Shown here: one piece after another, positions 36,201 to 44,464 of the stretch | Layout: every line of letters starts with the position of its first letter | How positions within the stretch are numbered: the first letter of the stretch is position 1 | Assembly (NCBI RefSeq): GCF_900141935.1 | Contig: NZ_FQYX01000003.1 | Span: forward strand, 1-64,000 | Length of the DNA stretch: 64,000 bases | Source: Arenibacter nanhaiticus | GTDB taxonomy: Bacteria > Bacteroidota > Bacteroidia > Flavobacteriales > Flavobacteriaceae | Reading direction: 5' to 3' | Notes under the pieces: model-generated | What the model saw: the letters and a program-made list of their open reading frames with translations, nothing else | Database searches by the model: none | What the model was told of the DNA's origin: nothing | Made by a program: the position numbers and the translations under genes

Positions 36201-36745
36201 CTTTAGAAGATCATGGAGATTTAAAGATTATAGGTAACTCAACACCAAGATATAACTACGGTGTTAATTTATCGGCAGGATATAAAGGTTTTGATTTGTC
36301 CGTATTGATTCAAGGTGTGGCCAAACGCGATATTATGTTTAGTAATAACACCAATTTATTTTGGGGCTACAGGGGTAGTTTTTGGCAAAACAGTATTACA
36401 AAAGCGTCTTTGGATTATTGGACTCCTGAAAATACGGATGCATATTTTCCAAAACCTTATATAAATAGTCAACATAGTAAAAATACCAGAGCTCAAACTA
36501 GATATTTGCAGGACGCTTCTTATACTAGAATTAAAAATATACAATTGTCCTATAGTTTTCCTAGCAGTATAACTTCTAAAATGGGATTGTCTAAATTTCA
36601 ATTGTTCTTTAGTGGTGATAATCTTGTTACATGGACTAAACTAAATGAAAACTTTGACCCGGAAGCTACTGCTGGAGGTTTTGGTGGTGGAAAAGTATAC
36701 CCACTTCAAAAAGTATTGTCTTTAGGAGTTAATATAGGAATTTAA
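33260..36745 (+). CDS. SusC-family TonB-linked transporter with STN signalling domain
   Basis: The 1161-residue protein has a long basic leader and a hydrophobic core ending QANSYSQ (about 42). An STN domain (about 45-118, ISLNLNDVTIQSVLDEIESK) is followed by CarboxypepD_reg (about 145-225), the plug with VTVLKDAAAAAIYGSRGAFGVILITTKKGKK in pieces near 325-355, and the barrel ending SLGVNIGI. The STN domain signals occupancy to the FecR protein encoded just upstream, making this a self-inducing system. It pairs with the SusD 12 bp downstream. The substrate is probably the glycan or glycolipid handled by the enzymes that follow. Confidence 0.95.
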   Translation: MKKLLKQECHSIGIPKFNLKVKLTTFLFLVVLMQSQANSYSQNTKISLNLNDVTIQSVLDEIESKTKFKFFVDTDIIDLAKKVSVTEKEKRISNVLEKLFEGTNIVFKVVGKQIVLKPDPSKIITPQIPNNSKSEIELPQKTISGTVTDEENIPLSGASIVIKGSTTGVAADFDGNFSIQASMGDILDVSYIGYNSKEVKVTNQTELTIVLTASNELDEVVVVGYGSKKRTDITGSIASVSVEKEIGKRPVANINQMLQGNVANFNVSVGSNGGEPGAAVNLNIRGSGTLTGNGGQPYVLLDGLPIDVSDMNAINPYDVEDVTVLKDAAAAAIYGSRGAFGVILITTKKGKKGKVQVEYSNNVATSKPTNLPKIANSIEWAKAYNDGASNDGSAPVFTEDELQDILDYRAGVLTVDTAPAVGSDSWRTYHDGFADYNWYDVIFKDSAPRQQHRLSISGGGEKSKFYVSGNYFEQLGNMNFANEQYGRYNFTFNFETEATDWLKFDISTKYSLEEQRLPSGGFAGFNKDVLYHQIARMWPMMPLYYPDDPDRILNLDILRIRDSGHDIDITGNTILQGGVEIEPIENWITRVRYNYSVRNFKNERLELRNFIVQPSGRQQNIGHSLDEISRFFSERKTQVLNATSNYKLAVENHNIDVLVGAESRLTENIGLFGRGSQLITTNVPTLSTVVGDEVASDNLSHFATRGFFTSISYNYDEKYFVEGKIRIDESSYFSEGKRKGAFPGISAGYIISNEDFWSPLKNTVNYLKLRGSWGQLGNHDPDLANRFVELMGTGLSSYLINGVRPNIVTAPGLISPDLTWETVTSYNFGFDAALFNNKLNLSLEGFNRTTSDMIGPALALPTALGTAAPVENNAELETKGWEFSAKYQDNVGDFTYGIGVNIGDNQSKVTKYTNPTGILSTWYEGRKLGEIWGFETVGIFQSQEEADNAPDQSRYWSSWGAGDIQYADLDGNGAIEPGANTLEDHGDLKIIGNSTPRYNYGVNLSAGYKGFDLSVLIQGVAKRDIMFSNNTNLFWGYRGSFWQNSITKASLDYWTPENTDAYFPKPYINSQHSKNTRAQTRYLQDASYTRIKNIQLSYSFPSSITSKMGLSKFQLFFSGDNLVTWTKLNENFDPEATAGGFGGGKVYPLQKVLSLGVNIGI

Positions 36746-36756
36746 AAAAAAACGTT

Positions 36757-38505
36757 ATGAAAACAATAAAATTATTAGTCATTATTCTTTCTGCTACAAT
36801 TTTTGGTTGCAGTGAGGAGTTTTTGGATCGTCCGGATTTGGACAGTATTAGTACAGATAGTTTTTGGAAAACTCCCAATGACTTGAATTTGTACATTACT
36901 CAATATTATACCGTATTTCCGGGTTGGGGTCCCAACCAGTATAGTGGTGGCATTTATTGGGAAGATTCTAATTCAGATAATATAGCACCAAATAATGTGA
37001 ATTCACGTTTGGCTGGTTTCAATACCCTTGAGTCGAGTAATGGTAGTTGGAGTTTTAGCAGTGTTAGAACTATTAATATTTTTTTAAGCAAATATCAAGA
37101 GGTTCTTGATAACGGACATACAATGGACGACATAGCACAGTATGTCGGTGAAGGTCATTTCTTTAGGGCCTATTTTTATTATGATTTGCTAAGGAACTAT
37201 GGAGATGTTCCTTGGTTTGGTGCATCTTTAGTGCCATCATCTGAAGAATTATATGCAGCGAGAGATCCGAGAAATGTTGTTGTGGATAATATTTTGGCCG
37301 ATTTAGATAAAGCTATTGCTAATTTACCCTCAGGTCGTCAAAGTAATGGGAACCGTTTGTGTAAAGAGATAGCACTTTTATTCAAAGCTAGGGTAGCACT
37401 TTATGAAGGAACTTGGGAGAAGTATCATGCAGGCACACCTTTTACACCTGAGGACTCCAACCCTAATAAATATCTAAGTATTGCTCAGAATACAGCCGAA
37501 TTGCTTATAAATGAGCCAGCGGATTTTGGGATTGCAAATAGTGGTAATCCATCATTCGATTATAGTACGTTGTTTAACCAAACAGATTATTCGAGCAATC
37601 CAGAAGTACTTATGTGGAGGAATTTTGATGTCAGTCAGGGTGTAGCTCATAATGGTCAGCGATATTTACCGAGAATTGGGGGAGGTCGAGGATTAACAAA
37701 AGAACTATTAGATCAATATTTATGTTCTGATGGGTTGCCAATTGGTTTAAGTCCTCTTTACCAAGGTGATCAAGGCTTAGAAAACCTTTCGACTAATCGG
37801 GATCCTCGTTTAAGTGAAACTGTGTTTTTGCCAGGTGACCCAATGCGCATTGATGCTACTGGTGCAGTTACTGAAACTTTTGAGAAGGCGCCATTAGGAG
37901 AAAGTGGAGATACTAATTGTCCTACTGGCTATATGATTTTCAAGGGTTCAAATTCAGATATTGTACATTTTCAAACACATTCGGGAACTACCTCTTCTCC
38001 TATATTTAGATTTGCAGAAGTTTTATTAATCTTGGCGGAAGCTAAAGCAGAACTGGGAACTATTACACAAAGTGATGTTGATAAAACAATCAATGTGCTT
38101 AGAGATAGAGCAGGAATGCCGGATTTAAATATTGAAAGTATTACGATAGATCCAAATTGGCAGTTCCCAAGTTTAAGCCCTTTGATTAATGAGATTAGAA
38201 GAGAACGACATATAGAACTTGCAGCCGAAGGTTATAGATTTGATGATATTTTGAGATGGGCAGCAGCAGATGAACTTATTGTTGGCAAAAGATTAAAAGG
38301 AATATTTTTTCAACAATCTGTGTTCCCTGATTTGGTGGTTGGAACAGATGTATTATTAGATGCAGATGGATATGTTGATTTATATCAAATGCAAGTTCCA
38401 AACGGCAATCAATTTGATGTGAACAGAGACTATTTGCTCCCCATTCCGCAAGAGCAATTAACTATTAATCCTAACCTTACTCAAAATCCAGGCTGGAATT
38501 TGTAG
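36757..38505 (+). CDS. SusD/RagB-family surface lipoprotein
   Basis: The 582-residue protein has lipobox Cys18 (ATIFGC) and acidic residues right after it (SEEFLDRPDLDS), as in surface-exposed SusD proteins. The TPR-like core and the C-terminal block INEIRRERHIELAAEGYRFDDILRW are canonical. It is the partner of the STN-SusC upstream. A terminator at 38515-38554 ends the transcript, so the FecR-SusC-SusD unit is separate from the enzyme genes. Confidence 0.95.
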   Translation: MKTIKLLVIILSATIFGCSEEFLDRPDLDSISTDSFWKTPNDLNLYITQYYTVFPGWGPNQYSGGIYWEDSNSDNIAPNNVNSRLAGFNTLESSNGSWSFSSVRTINIFLSKYQEVLDNGHTMDDIAQYVGEGHFFRAYFYYDLLRNYGDVPWFGASLVPSSEELYAARDPRNVVVDNILADLDKAIANLPSGRQSNGNRLCKEIALLFKARVALYEGTWEKYHAGTPFTPEDSNPNKYLSIAQNTAELLINEPADFGIANSGNPSFDYSTLFNQTDYSSNPEVLMWRNFDVSQGVAHNGQRYLPRIGGGRGLTKELLDQYLCSDGLPIGLSPLYQGDQGLENLSTNRDPRLSETVFLPGDPMRIDATGAVTETFEKAPLGESGDTNCPTGYMIFKGSNSDIVHFQTHSGTTSSPIFRFAEVLLILAEAKAELGTITQSDVDKTINVLRDRAGMPDLNIESITIDPNWQFPSLSPLINEIRRERHIELAAEGYRFDDILRWAAADELIVGKRLKGIFFQQSVFPDLVVGTDVLLDADGYVDLYQMQVPNGNQFDVNRDYLLPIPQEQLTINPNLTQNPGWNL

Positions 38506-38514
38506 CTTTTCCTT

Positions 38515-38554
38515 AAAAAGTAGTAATGGGTTAATATGCTCATTACTGCTTTTT
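38515..38554 (+). terminator. Intrinsic terminator after susD
   Basis: AAAAAGTAGTAATG (38515-38528) pairs with CATTACTGCTTTTT (38541-38554) with one mismatch; loop 12 nt; the 3' arm supplies the T run. Confidence 0.8.
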
Positions 38555-38885
38555 ACTTGCCTATCAAATATTTTACATAGTACTAAAGAAGGGAAGTAAA
38601 CATTTTTTATTAATCGTATTAAATCACTATCGTTTATTTGCTATAGATTTATTTTTGATTAATAGTGTAAAAATATTTTGTAGGTTGATTGTTAAGGGTT
38701 ATCTGTTACGCGGAATTTTATTATAGCAAGGTATTTTAGGGTAATAATAATGGGGATAAGGTTTTAATGAAAAAGTTAAGTGAAATTAGGTCTTCCAAGT
38801 TAGGCTTTTTTTCATCCCATATCAGGATGATGGGGCAGAATCTAATTATCATGATTAGAATTATTAAAATTTATTTTGTTTATAC

Positions 38886-39325
38886 GTGTCAAAACTAGAA
38901 TACACCCAAGTTCAAAATCAAATATTTGAACAAAGCCATAAGCCTTTTCAGGTAGAAACCAGAGAGCTTCATTATGATTTAGAGGCTGGTGAGGCTTTAG
39001 TTAAAATTTTATTACCTACTATTTGTGGATCCGAGATCCATTCCATTAAAGGTAGATGTCAGGAAGACACTCCCAGTATTTTGGGGTATGGAGCCGTTGG
39101 TGATATTGTAGTGGTTAATTCTCGAGAAGGTTTTAAGGTTGGAGATCGGGTCACGTATACTATTGCAGATACTTATGGGCAGTGTCCACCATGTACAGAG
39201 TTAGGTTACAAAAAAAGTGAGAAAGTCTTTTTAAATATAGTTATGCTTCCTTTCATCAAGGCAGTGGGTTAAATGGATGCTATGCTTCAAATATTCTTAT
39301 TAGTAAAGGTAACCTACATGGTTAA
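38886..39325 (+). pseudogene. Zinc-type alcohol dehydrogenase, truncated and frameshifted
   Basis: The reading frame gives the GroES-like N-terminal domain (about 15-110: GEALVKILLPTICGSEIHSIKGR, SILGYGAVGDIV, VGDRVTYTIADTYGQCPPC). Near 39220 the homologous reading moves to another frame (LFKYSYASFHQGSGLNGCYASNILI) and then ends at 39323; the whole NAD-binding domain is missing. The zinc site is also damaged: the usual GHE before AVG reads GYG. The intact family has about 340-380 residues and, in the version I recall here, is associated with phosphonate catabolism. That would suit the phosphoester theme of the locus, but it is inference. Confidence 0.8.
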
Positions 39326-39394
39326 TTGACTATTTGGCTGATCAGGCCTGAATCTATAAACTAGTTAAAATTAAATTATAATTAATATATAAAG

Positions 39395-40345
39395 ATGAAA
39401 AAAAATATTAAAAATGTAACTAATGTTCTATCATTGTTTTGTTTGTTATTACTGTCAAGTTGTAGTGATAGACCCGATGAAATAAAATTAAAGGCTATTT
39501 CCAATCGTATTGTAATTATAGGTTTGGACGGGTTCAGTGTTCAGGGCTATAAAACGGCAGAAACACCTAACCTAGATCGTTTGTTCCAGGACGGAGTTTT
39601 ATCCTTGACAACTAGAAATGTTATGCCTTCAGTCACTCTTCCAAATTGGACCTCACATTTAACAGGAAGTGGACCAGAACAGCATGGTGTTTTGAACAAT
39701 GGTTGGAGATTGGATAATATAAAACTCCCTGCTATTGAGAAAGACCAGGATGGTTATTACCCCTCAGTTTTTAAATTGTTGAAAGATAGTATTCCGGGCA
39801 TGCAAACGGCTTTTTATTATAATTGGAAGGAGTTGATAAATTCGATGAATCCAAAATATTTTGACGAATATGGGTTTGAAGAGAATGATGGGTATTTGAA
39901 AAATTACTCTAAGGCATTTAAGTTTATCAAAGAGAATAAAGACAAACCAACCTTGGTTTTCTTATACTCCGTACATACAGATCATGCGGGGCATGATTAT
40001 GGTTGGATGTCTCCGGAATATATTAATTCTATAGAGGAAGTTGACGTACAAATTGGCAAATTTATGGATAAGATGGAGGAAGAAGGGCTTTATGATGAGA
40101 CCAATTTTATGTTCTTCACAGACCATGGGGGAGATCCTGCAAAAGGACATGGTGGACTGACCCAGCAAGAATTGGAAGTGCCATGGGCAATTACTGGGCC
40201 TGGTATTCGAAAGGGAAAACTAACGGAACCTAATAACTCTGTTAACACTGCAACCACAATCGCTCATATGTTTGGTATAGAAAACATTCCGCTATCATGG
40301 ACAGGAGAGGTTCCAATGTCTATTTTCGAGAGAACTGAAGAATAA
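39395..40345 (+). CDS. Type I phosphodiesterase / alkaline-phosphatase-superfamily lipoprotein
   Basis: The 316-residue protein has lipobox Cys23 (LLLLSSC) and the nucleotide pyrophosphatase/phosphodiesterase fold: first metal Asp in VIIGLDGF, nucleophile Thr in PSVTLPNWTSHLTG, metal ligands in HTDHAGHDYG, and a second set in TDHGGDPAKGHGG. NPP-type enzymes hydrolyse phosphodiesters such as nucleotides, lysophospholipids or sphingomyelin. The lipid anchor puts it in the outer membrane, perhaps at the surface. It is the first intact enzyme gene after SusCD, so it probably acts on the imported substrate. Confidence 0.9.
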   Translation: MKKNIKNVTNVLSLFCLLLLSSCSDRPDEIKLKAISNRIVIIGLDGFSVQGYKTAETPNLDRLFQDGVLSLTTRNVMPSVTLPNWTSHLTGSGPEQHGVLNNGWRLDNIKLPAIEKDQDGYYPSVFKLLKDSIPGMQTAFYYNWKELINSMNPKYFDEYGFEENDGYLKNYSKAFKFIKENKDKPTLVFLYSVHTDHAGHDYGWMSPEYINSIEEVDVQIGKFMDKMEEEGLYDETNFMFFTDHGGDPAKGHGGLTQQELEVPWAITGPGIRKGKLTEPNNSVNTATTIAHMFGIENIPLSWTGEVPMSIFERTEE

Positions 40346-40907
40346 AATCTAATTAAGTTTTTTTAATATGCCTGTTTATTTTGGTCGCTGTCAGAACTGT
40401 TTCGTTAAATTTTTGGATCCGTTTTAAACACGAATAGGCTTGACCTTGATATGGTTTTGCTCAGTAGAGTTAAAGAAAAGTATTGGTTAGAGGTTTGGGG
40501 AGTGTGAAAAAGGTATAAAAGTTTATCTAGATGGAGTTAAATTCTTTTTATAAATTTTATGGAAGAGTTGAGCTATTTCTATTTTAGGTTCAGGTATAAA
40601 TTCTTGTTAGAATGTTTTTAACTTGAAGCATTAGGAAAAAAATAAAAGGGTTTGGTTGTATATATATTATTAATAAAATGAATGAAATAGAGGAAGTTGG
40701 TTGTTTTATAGTTTGTTTTAAAATCTATACTGTTGATCAATACTCCAATAATGTAAATATATAAGAATCTTCAGAACCATTAAAAGGAAAAAGAACTGGA
40801 AAAAGATAATTTTAAATCAGTCAGATTTTTCTGAATCTGGAAATTATATTAAGGAAAAATTCAAATAGATAATTGCAAAAAAAAATAATTAAAAAGAAAA
40901 ATATAAA
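40346..40907. other. Intergenic stretch without a supported gene
   Basis: 562 bp of very AT-rich DNA between the phosphodiesterase and GH116 genes. No open frame of note, no clear hairpin and no convincing TAnnTTTG box were found. Its length suggests the GH116 gene has its own promoter. Confidence 0.3.
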
Positions 40908-43625
40908 ATGAAAGTACATTTTTTGTTGTTAATATCATTCTTTGTCAATGCAATAGGGGTTTCACAAGTTGCTCGAGAGTTACATAAGCAAGAAGTTTCT
41001 GAACAATTAAAAATCAATAAGGAAGAATTATTAGCTGATTATTACAAACTTTATAATGAACCTAGTCTGATTTCGAGAGGAAAAAACACTGTTTATAAGG
41101 GAGAATATCTACAAGCCATACAATTCCCTGTTGGTGGTATTGGCACAGGGAGTATTCAATACGATGGACAGGCTGTACCTCGCTATTGGCAAATTTTTAA
41201 TAATATGGGGCATGATTTCATCCCAAATAGTTTTTTTGCAATTCGCACTAAGCAAAAAGGCAAGATTAAGGTAAGAGCATTGCAAACCAAAGAAGTTGGC
41301 TCTTTTAAACCAATGAAATCTTTAGAAGCTATTGGCAGGTTTCCATTTTTAGAATATATTTTTGATGATGATCTTCCAATAAAAGTTACGATGGAAATAT
41401 TCAATCCATTTATACCAACCAATATTAAAGAATCTGGTATTCCTGCTGTTTTTTATGAGTTCACCATTAGCAATACATCAAGTGAAAAAGTATCGGTAAA
41501 TCTCTTGACATCACAACAAAATGCAGTGGGGTTTTCTAAATTACCTCTTATAAATCACGAAAAATCATTTGCCGATAATTTTAACTTTAGTATTAATCGT
41601 AGACCTGTAAACGGCAATAATTTTGAGTATTATAAGGGAAATACAAACTCAATAGTATCAGAAAAAGGAGCCGAAATTTTGTTAATGGAAGGTAATGAAC
41701 CTCGTGATAGTGAGCATTTCGGTGAAATGGCAATGGTCGTTTTTGGTAATGAAGAAAGAACAAAAGGGGTTGCGAGTTGGAATGACGAAATGGAACTCTA
41801 TTCAACATTTGAAAAAATTGGTGAATTAAAAGGCAATTTAATAGCTGACAATAGTGATGAAGGCAGTACATTTACAGGTGCATTAAATACATCATTAACA
41901 TTGAAACCTGGTGAAATTCGTAAAGTAAAAATGGCTTTGGTTTGGTTTTTTCCTAACGGTAGAAATGGTGGTAAAGCAGATAAATGGGATACTTGGGGAA
42001 ACGGTGATTGGGAAGGTGATGGGAATTTTTACGCGAATCATTGGAAAAATATCATAGAACTCACAGATTATTTAAAAGAAAACCATGAAATATTGACCCG
42101 TAGAACCCGAAGTTTTACAAATTCGTTTTTTGAAACAAACTTACCGTATTGGTTAGTAGAACGTATTAGTAATCAGTTGGCTATACTTAAGAGTCGAACT
42201 ATTTTTCATGATAAAAATGGATATGTAGGGTTATGGGAAGGAACTGGTGGGGTAGACGGTTCTTGTGCTGGAAATTGTAACCATGTTTGGCATTACGCCC
42301 AATCCCATGCAAGGTTATTCCCTGAGTTGGGAAGATCCATCAGAAATCAAACTTTTAACGGCATAAAGGAGAACGGTCAAATACCATATCGCCAACCTGC
42401 CGGTAGTGTTGCGTTTGATGGGCAATGTGGCGATATCTTAGGTGCTTATAGAGAGCATTTATTGTCTCCGGATAACACTTGGCTTAAAAGCCAATACCCT
42501 GCAATTAAAAAAGCGATGAACTATCTTGTGAATGGGTATGATGAGGATAAAGATGGATGGCTATCCGATACAGCCAAACACACAACATACGATGCTTCAA
42601 TGTCAGGGAATCCGTCCTTTTTAAGCTCTTTATACTTAGCAGCTTTAAGAGCTAGTGAAAAAATGGCAATTATAATGGGAGATAACAAACAGGCAGAAGA
42701 ATGGAAAAATATAGCCGATGCCTCAGCAAAATTACAATCAGAAAAGCTGTGGAACGGAGAATATTTTTACCAAATTCCTGGTGTAATACGTGCAACTGAC
42801 TATGAAAATGCTTGTCATTCTGATCAGTTGTTGGGTCAATGGTGGGCAGATCAATTGGGTTTAGGAAGTATGTATCCCGATTATAAAATTATGTCCGCAA
42901 ACGAGGCAATTTTAAAGTACAATTTTAAAAGTAATTTAACAAATCACGATCAAGGCCATAGAACCTTTGCCTTGCCAAATGAAGCGGGAATGGTAGTGAG
43001 TACTTGGCCAAACAAAGATAGAACTGAATACGCGTCGGGATATTCTAGCGAGGTGTGGTCCACTTTTGAATATACCATAGGGGCTTCCTTAATAAAATAT
43101 AATAAAATTCGAGATGCGCTAACTATTTTACGGGCCGGTTTTAACCGTTATGATGGAAAATTAAGAACAGGTTATATAGGAGACTGGGGTAATTTTGGGT
43201 TCAGCGGAAATCCTTTCGGTGATGATGAATGTGGTCAGTTTTATGGAAGAGCACTCTCTATATGGTCAGTTCTATTAAGTGCTCAAGGTTTTGAGTACAA
43301 TGGCCCGGAGCAAATAATTGGATTTGACCCAAAATGGAAACCAGACAATCATAATTCCTTCTTTTCTACTGCAGAAGGTTGGGGTAATTTTTCTCAAAAA
43401 CGAAATGAAAGCACTCAAATAAATACTATCATTCTGGAATATGGGAAACTAAACCTTTCACAAATCAATTTAACAGTAGAAAGAGAGATTCAAGATAAGT
43501 TAAGTGTAACCATTAATGGTAAAGACATAAAATCAACATTTTATAAAAAAGGTGAAAGAGTAACAATTAATCTTGAGTCAGTTAGTTTACGCGAAAGGGA
43601 TAAGGTTGAAATAACTATTAATTAA
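40908..43625 (+). CDS. GH116-family glycoside hydrolase (GBA2-like, DUF608)
   Basis: The 905-residue protein has a short signal peptide (ending GVSQ), a GBA2_N-type beta-sandwich (about 60-320, PVGGIGTGSIQYDGQAVPRYWQIFNNMG) and an (alpha/alpha)6 DUF608 domain. By alignment from memory with human GBA2, the nucleophile is Glu444 (LWEGTGG) and the acid/base is Asp562 (TTYDASMSG); HSDQLLGQWW is also conserved. GH116 members cleave beta-glucosides or xylosides, including glucosylceramide. A C-terminal beta extension (about 830-905) is extra. Lying among phosphodiesterases, it probably removes a sugar from a phosphorylated glycan or glycolipid; the exact substrate is unknown. Confidence 0.88.
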   Translation: MKVHFLLLISFFVNAIGVSQVARELHKQEVSEQLKINKEELLADYYKLYNEPSLISRGKNTVYKGEYLQAIQFPVGGIGTGSIQYDGQAVPRYWQIFNNMGHDFIPNSFFAIRTKQKGKIKVRALQTKEVGSFKPMKSLEAIGRFPFLEYIFDDDLPIKVTMEIFNPFIPTNIKESGIPAVFYEFTISNTSSEKVSVNLLTSQQNAVGFSKLPLINHEKSFADNFNFSINRRPVNGNNFEYYKGNTNSIVSEKGAEILLMEGNEPRDSEHFGEMAMVVFGNEERTKGVASWNDEMELYSTFEKIGELKGNLIADNSDEGSTFTGALNTSLTLKPGEIRKVKMALVWFFPNGRNGGKADKWDTWGNGDWEGDGNFYANHWKNIIELTDYLKENHEILTRRTRSFTNSFFETNLPYWLVERISNQLAILKSRTIFHDKNGYVGLWEGTGGVDGSCAGNCNHVWHYAQSHARLFPELGRSIRNQTFNGIKENGQIPYRQPAGSVAFDGQCGDILGAYREHLLSPDNTWLKSQYPAIKKAMNYLVNGYDEDKDGWLSDTAKHTTYDASMSGNPSFLSSLYLAALRASEKMAIIMGDNKQAEEWKNIADASAKLQSEKLWNGEYFYQIPGVIRATDYENACHSDQLLGQWWADQLGLGSMYPDYKIMSANEAILKYNFKSNLTNHDQGHRTFALPNEAGMVVSTWPNKDRTEYASGYSSEVWSTFEYTIGASLIKYNKIRDALTILRAGFNRYDGKLRTGYIGDWGNFGFSGNPFGDDECGQFYGRALSIWSVLLSAQGFEYNGPEQIIGFDPKWKPDNHNSFFSTAEGWGNFSQKRNESTQINTIILEYGKLNLSQINLTVEREIQDKLSVTINGKDIKSTFYKKGERVTINLESVSLRERDKVEITIN

Positions 43626-43745
43626 TAAACATAATCACTAGTGGGCATTAAACTTTAGACTAAATTCTTTATAAATCGTTTCTGCGAGATTTTTTTTATA
43701 GGGTGACGATTTGAATCGGAAAATGTGATTTTTGTCAAAAAAAAC

Positions 43746-44118
43746 ATGAATCAAGGAAAATATGTCTTCGTTCAGATTACCGAGTTCCTGCCACGGAGGG
43801 TCTTCGACCATATCGTCAAATCCCATCAGGTAAACATGTACTTAAGGCACCTTACTTGTTGGAATCAGATGCTATGTATGGTATTTGTCTAACTGACCAC
43901 AAGGGACAGTATGCGGACCTTATGTTTAGCTTGGAGGCCCATCGTGGTAAATATTATCATTTGGGGTTCGGGACTACCGTTTCGCGGCGCAAACTGGGGA
44001 CCGCTAATAAAAAAAAGATTTTTAGGATCTTCCAGGAGTTCGACTATGTTCTTATCGACCAGGCCAGGAATAGCTATTACCGCGACGATTTCAAGGTCGC
44101 CCTAGAGGGCTATATTGG
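43746..44118 (+). pseudogene. IS4-family transposase remnant (DUF4372 type)
   Basis: Starting at ATG 43746 the frame reads MNQGKYVFVQITEFLPRRVF, the DUF4372 N-terminus of IS4-type transposases, then TCWNQMLCM before a stop. After a frame change it continues LMFSLEAHRGKYYHLGFGTTVSRRKLGTANKKKIFRIFQEFDYVLIDQARNSYYRDDF and breaks off at about 44118. The catalytic DDE core is missing. The left end of the element probably lies in 43626-43745. A beta-propeller fragment follows directly, so a larger deletion removed the right part of the IS and most of a neighbouring gene. Confidence 0.8.
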
Positions 44119-44312
44119 TAAGAGAGAACCTAATTTTTGGTGCAATGGACGGTAAGATATATGTGGTAAGGGCAGATACTGGACAGCTAGTGTGTAAAAC
44201 TGCTTTAGGAGTCCCGGTGATTACTTCGGTAGCAGTTGTTAGGGATGGATTTTTTATATGTGACATTGCCAGAAATATTTACTTTTTTAAAGCAGACCAA
44301 AAAACAAAATAA
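44115..44312 (+). pseudogene. C-terminal fragment of a PQQ-like beta-propeller protein
   Basis: ENLIFGAMDGKIYVVRADTG and QLVCKTALGVPVITSVAVVRDGFFICDIARNIYFF form one and a half PQQ-like repeats (beta-propeller blades), ending at a natural stop (44310-44312). The rest of the protein is absent; the fragment begins at the broken end of the IS4-type transposase, so there is no proper start. Related full-length proteins often carry seven or eight such blades, sometimes with a metallophosphoesterase domain. It is not expected to be functional. Confidence 0.7.
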
Positions 44313-44464
44313 TTTTGAGGGTTTTAAGGTTGGCTTCATTGAATTTTGATATATATCATAATTATATTCCTAGATCATGGCGTTAAATTAGAATAATGCT
44401 GTTTCTAGACGAGAACTTAAAATTTTTTCTTAGAAAATTTAATTAAATAGAAATTGCACTAATA

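Noticed and set aside
43638-43826. Minus-strand frame overlapping the IS4 transposase remnant
   Set aside because: Antisense to the recognisable transposase N-terminus.
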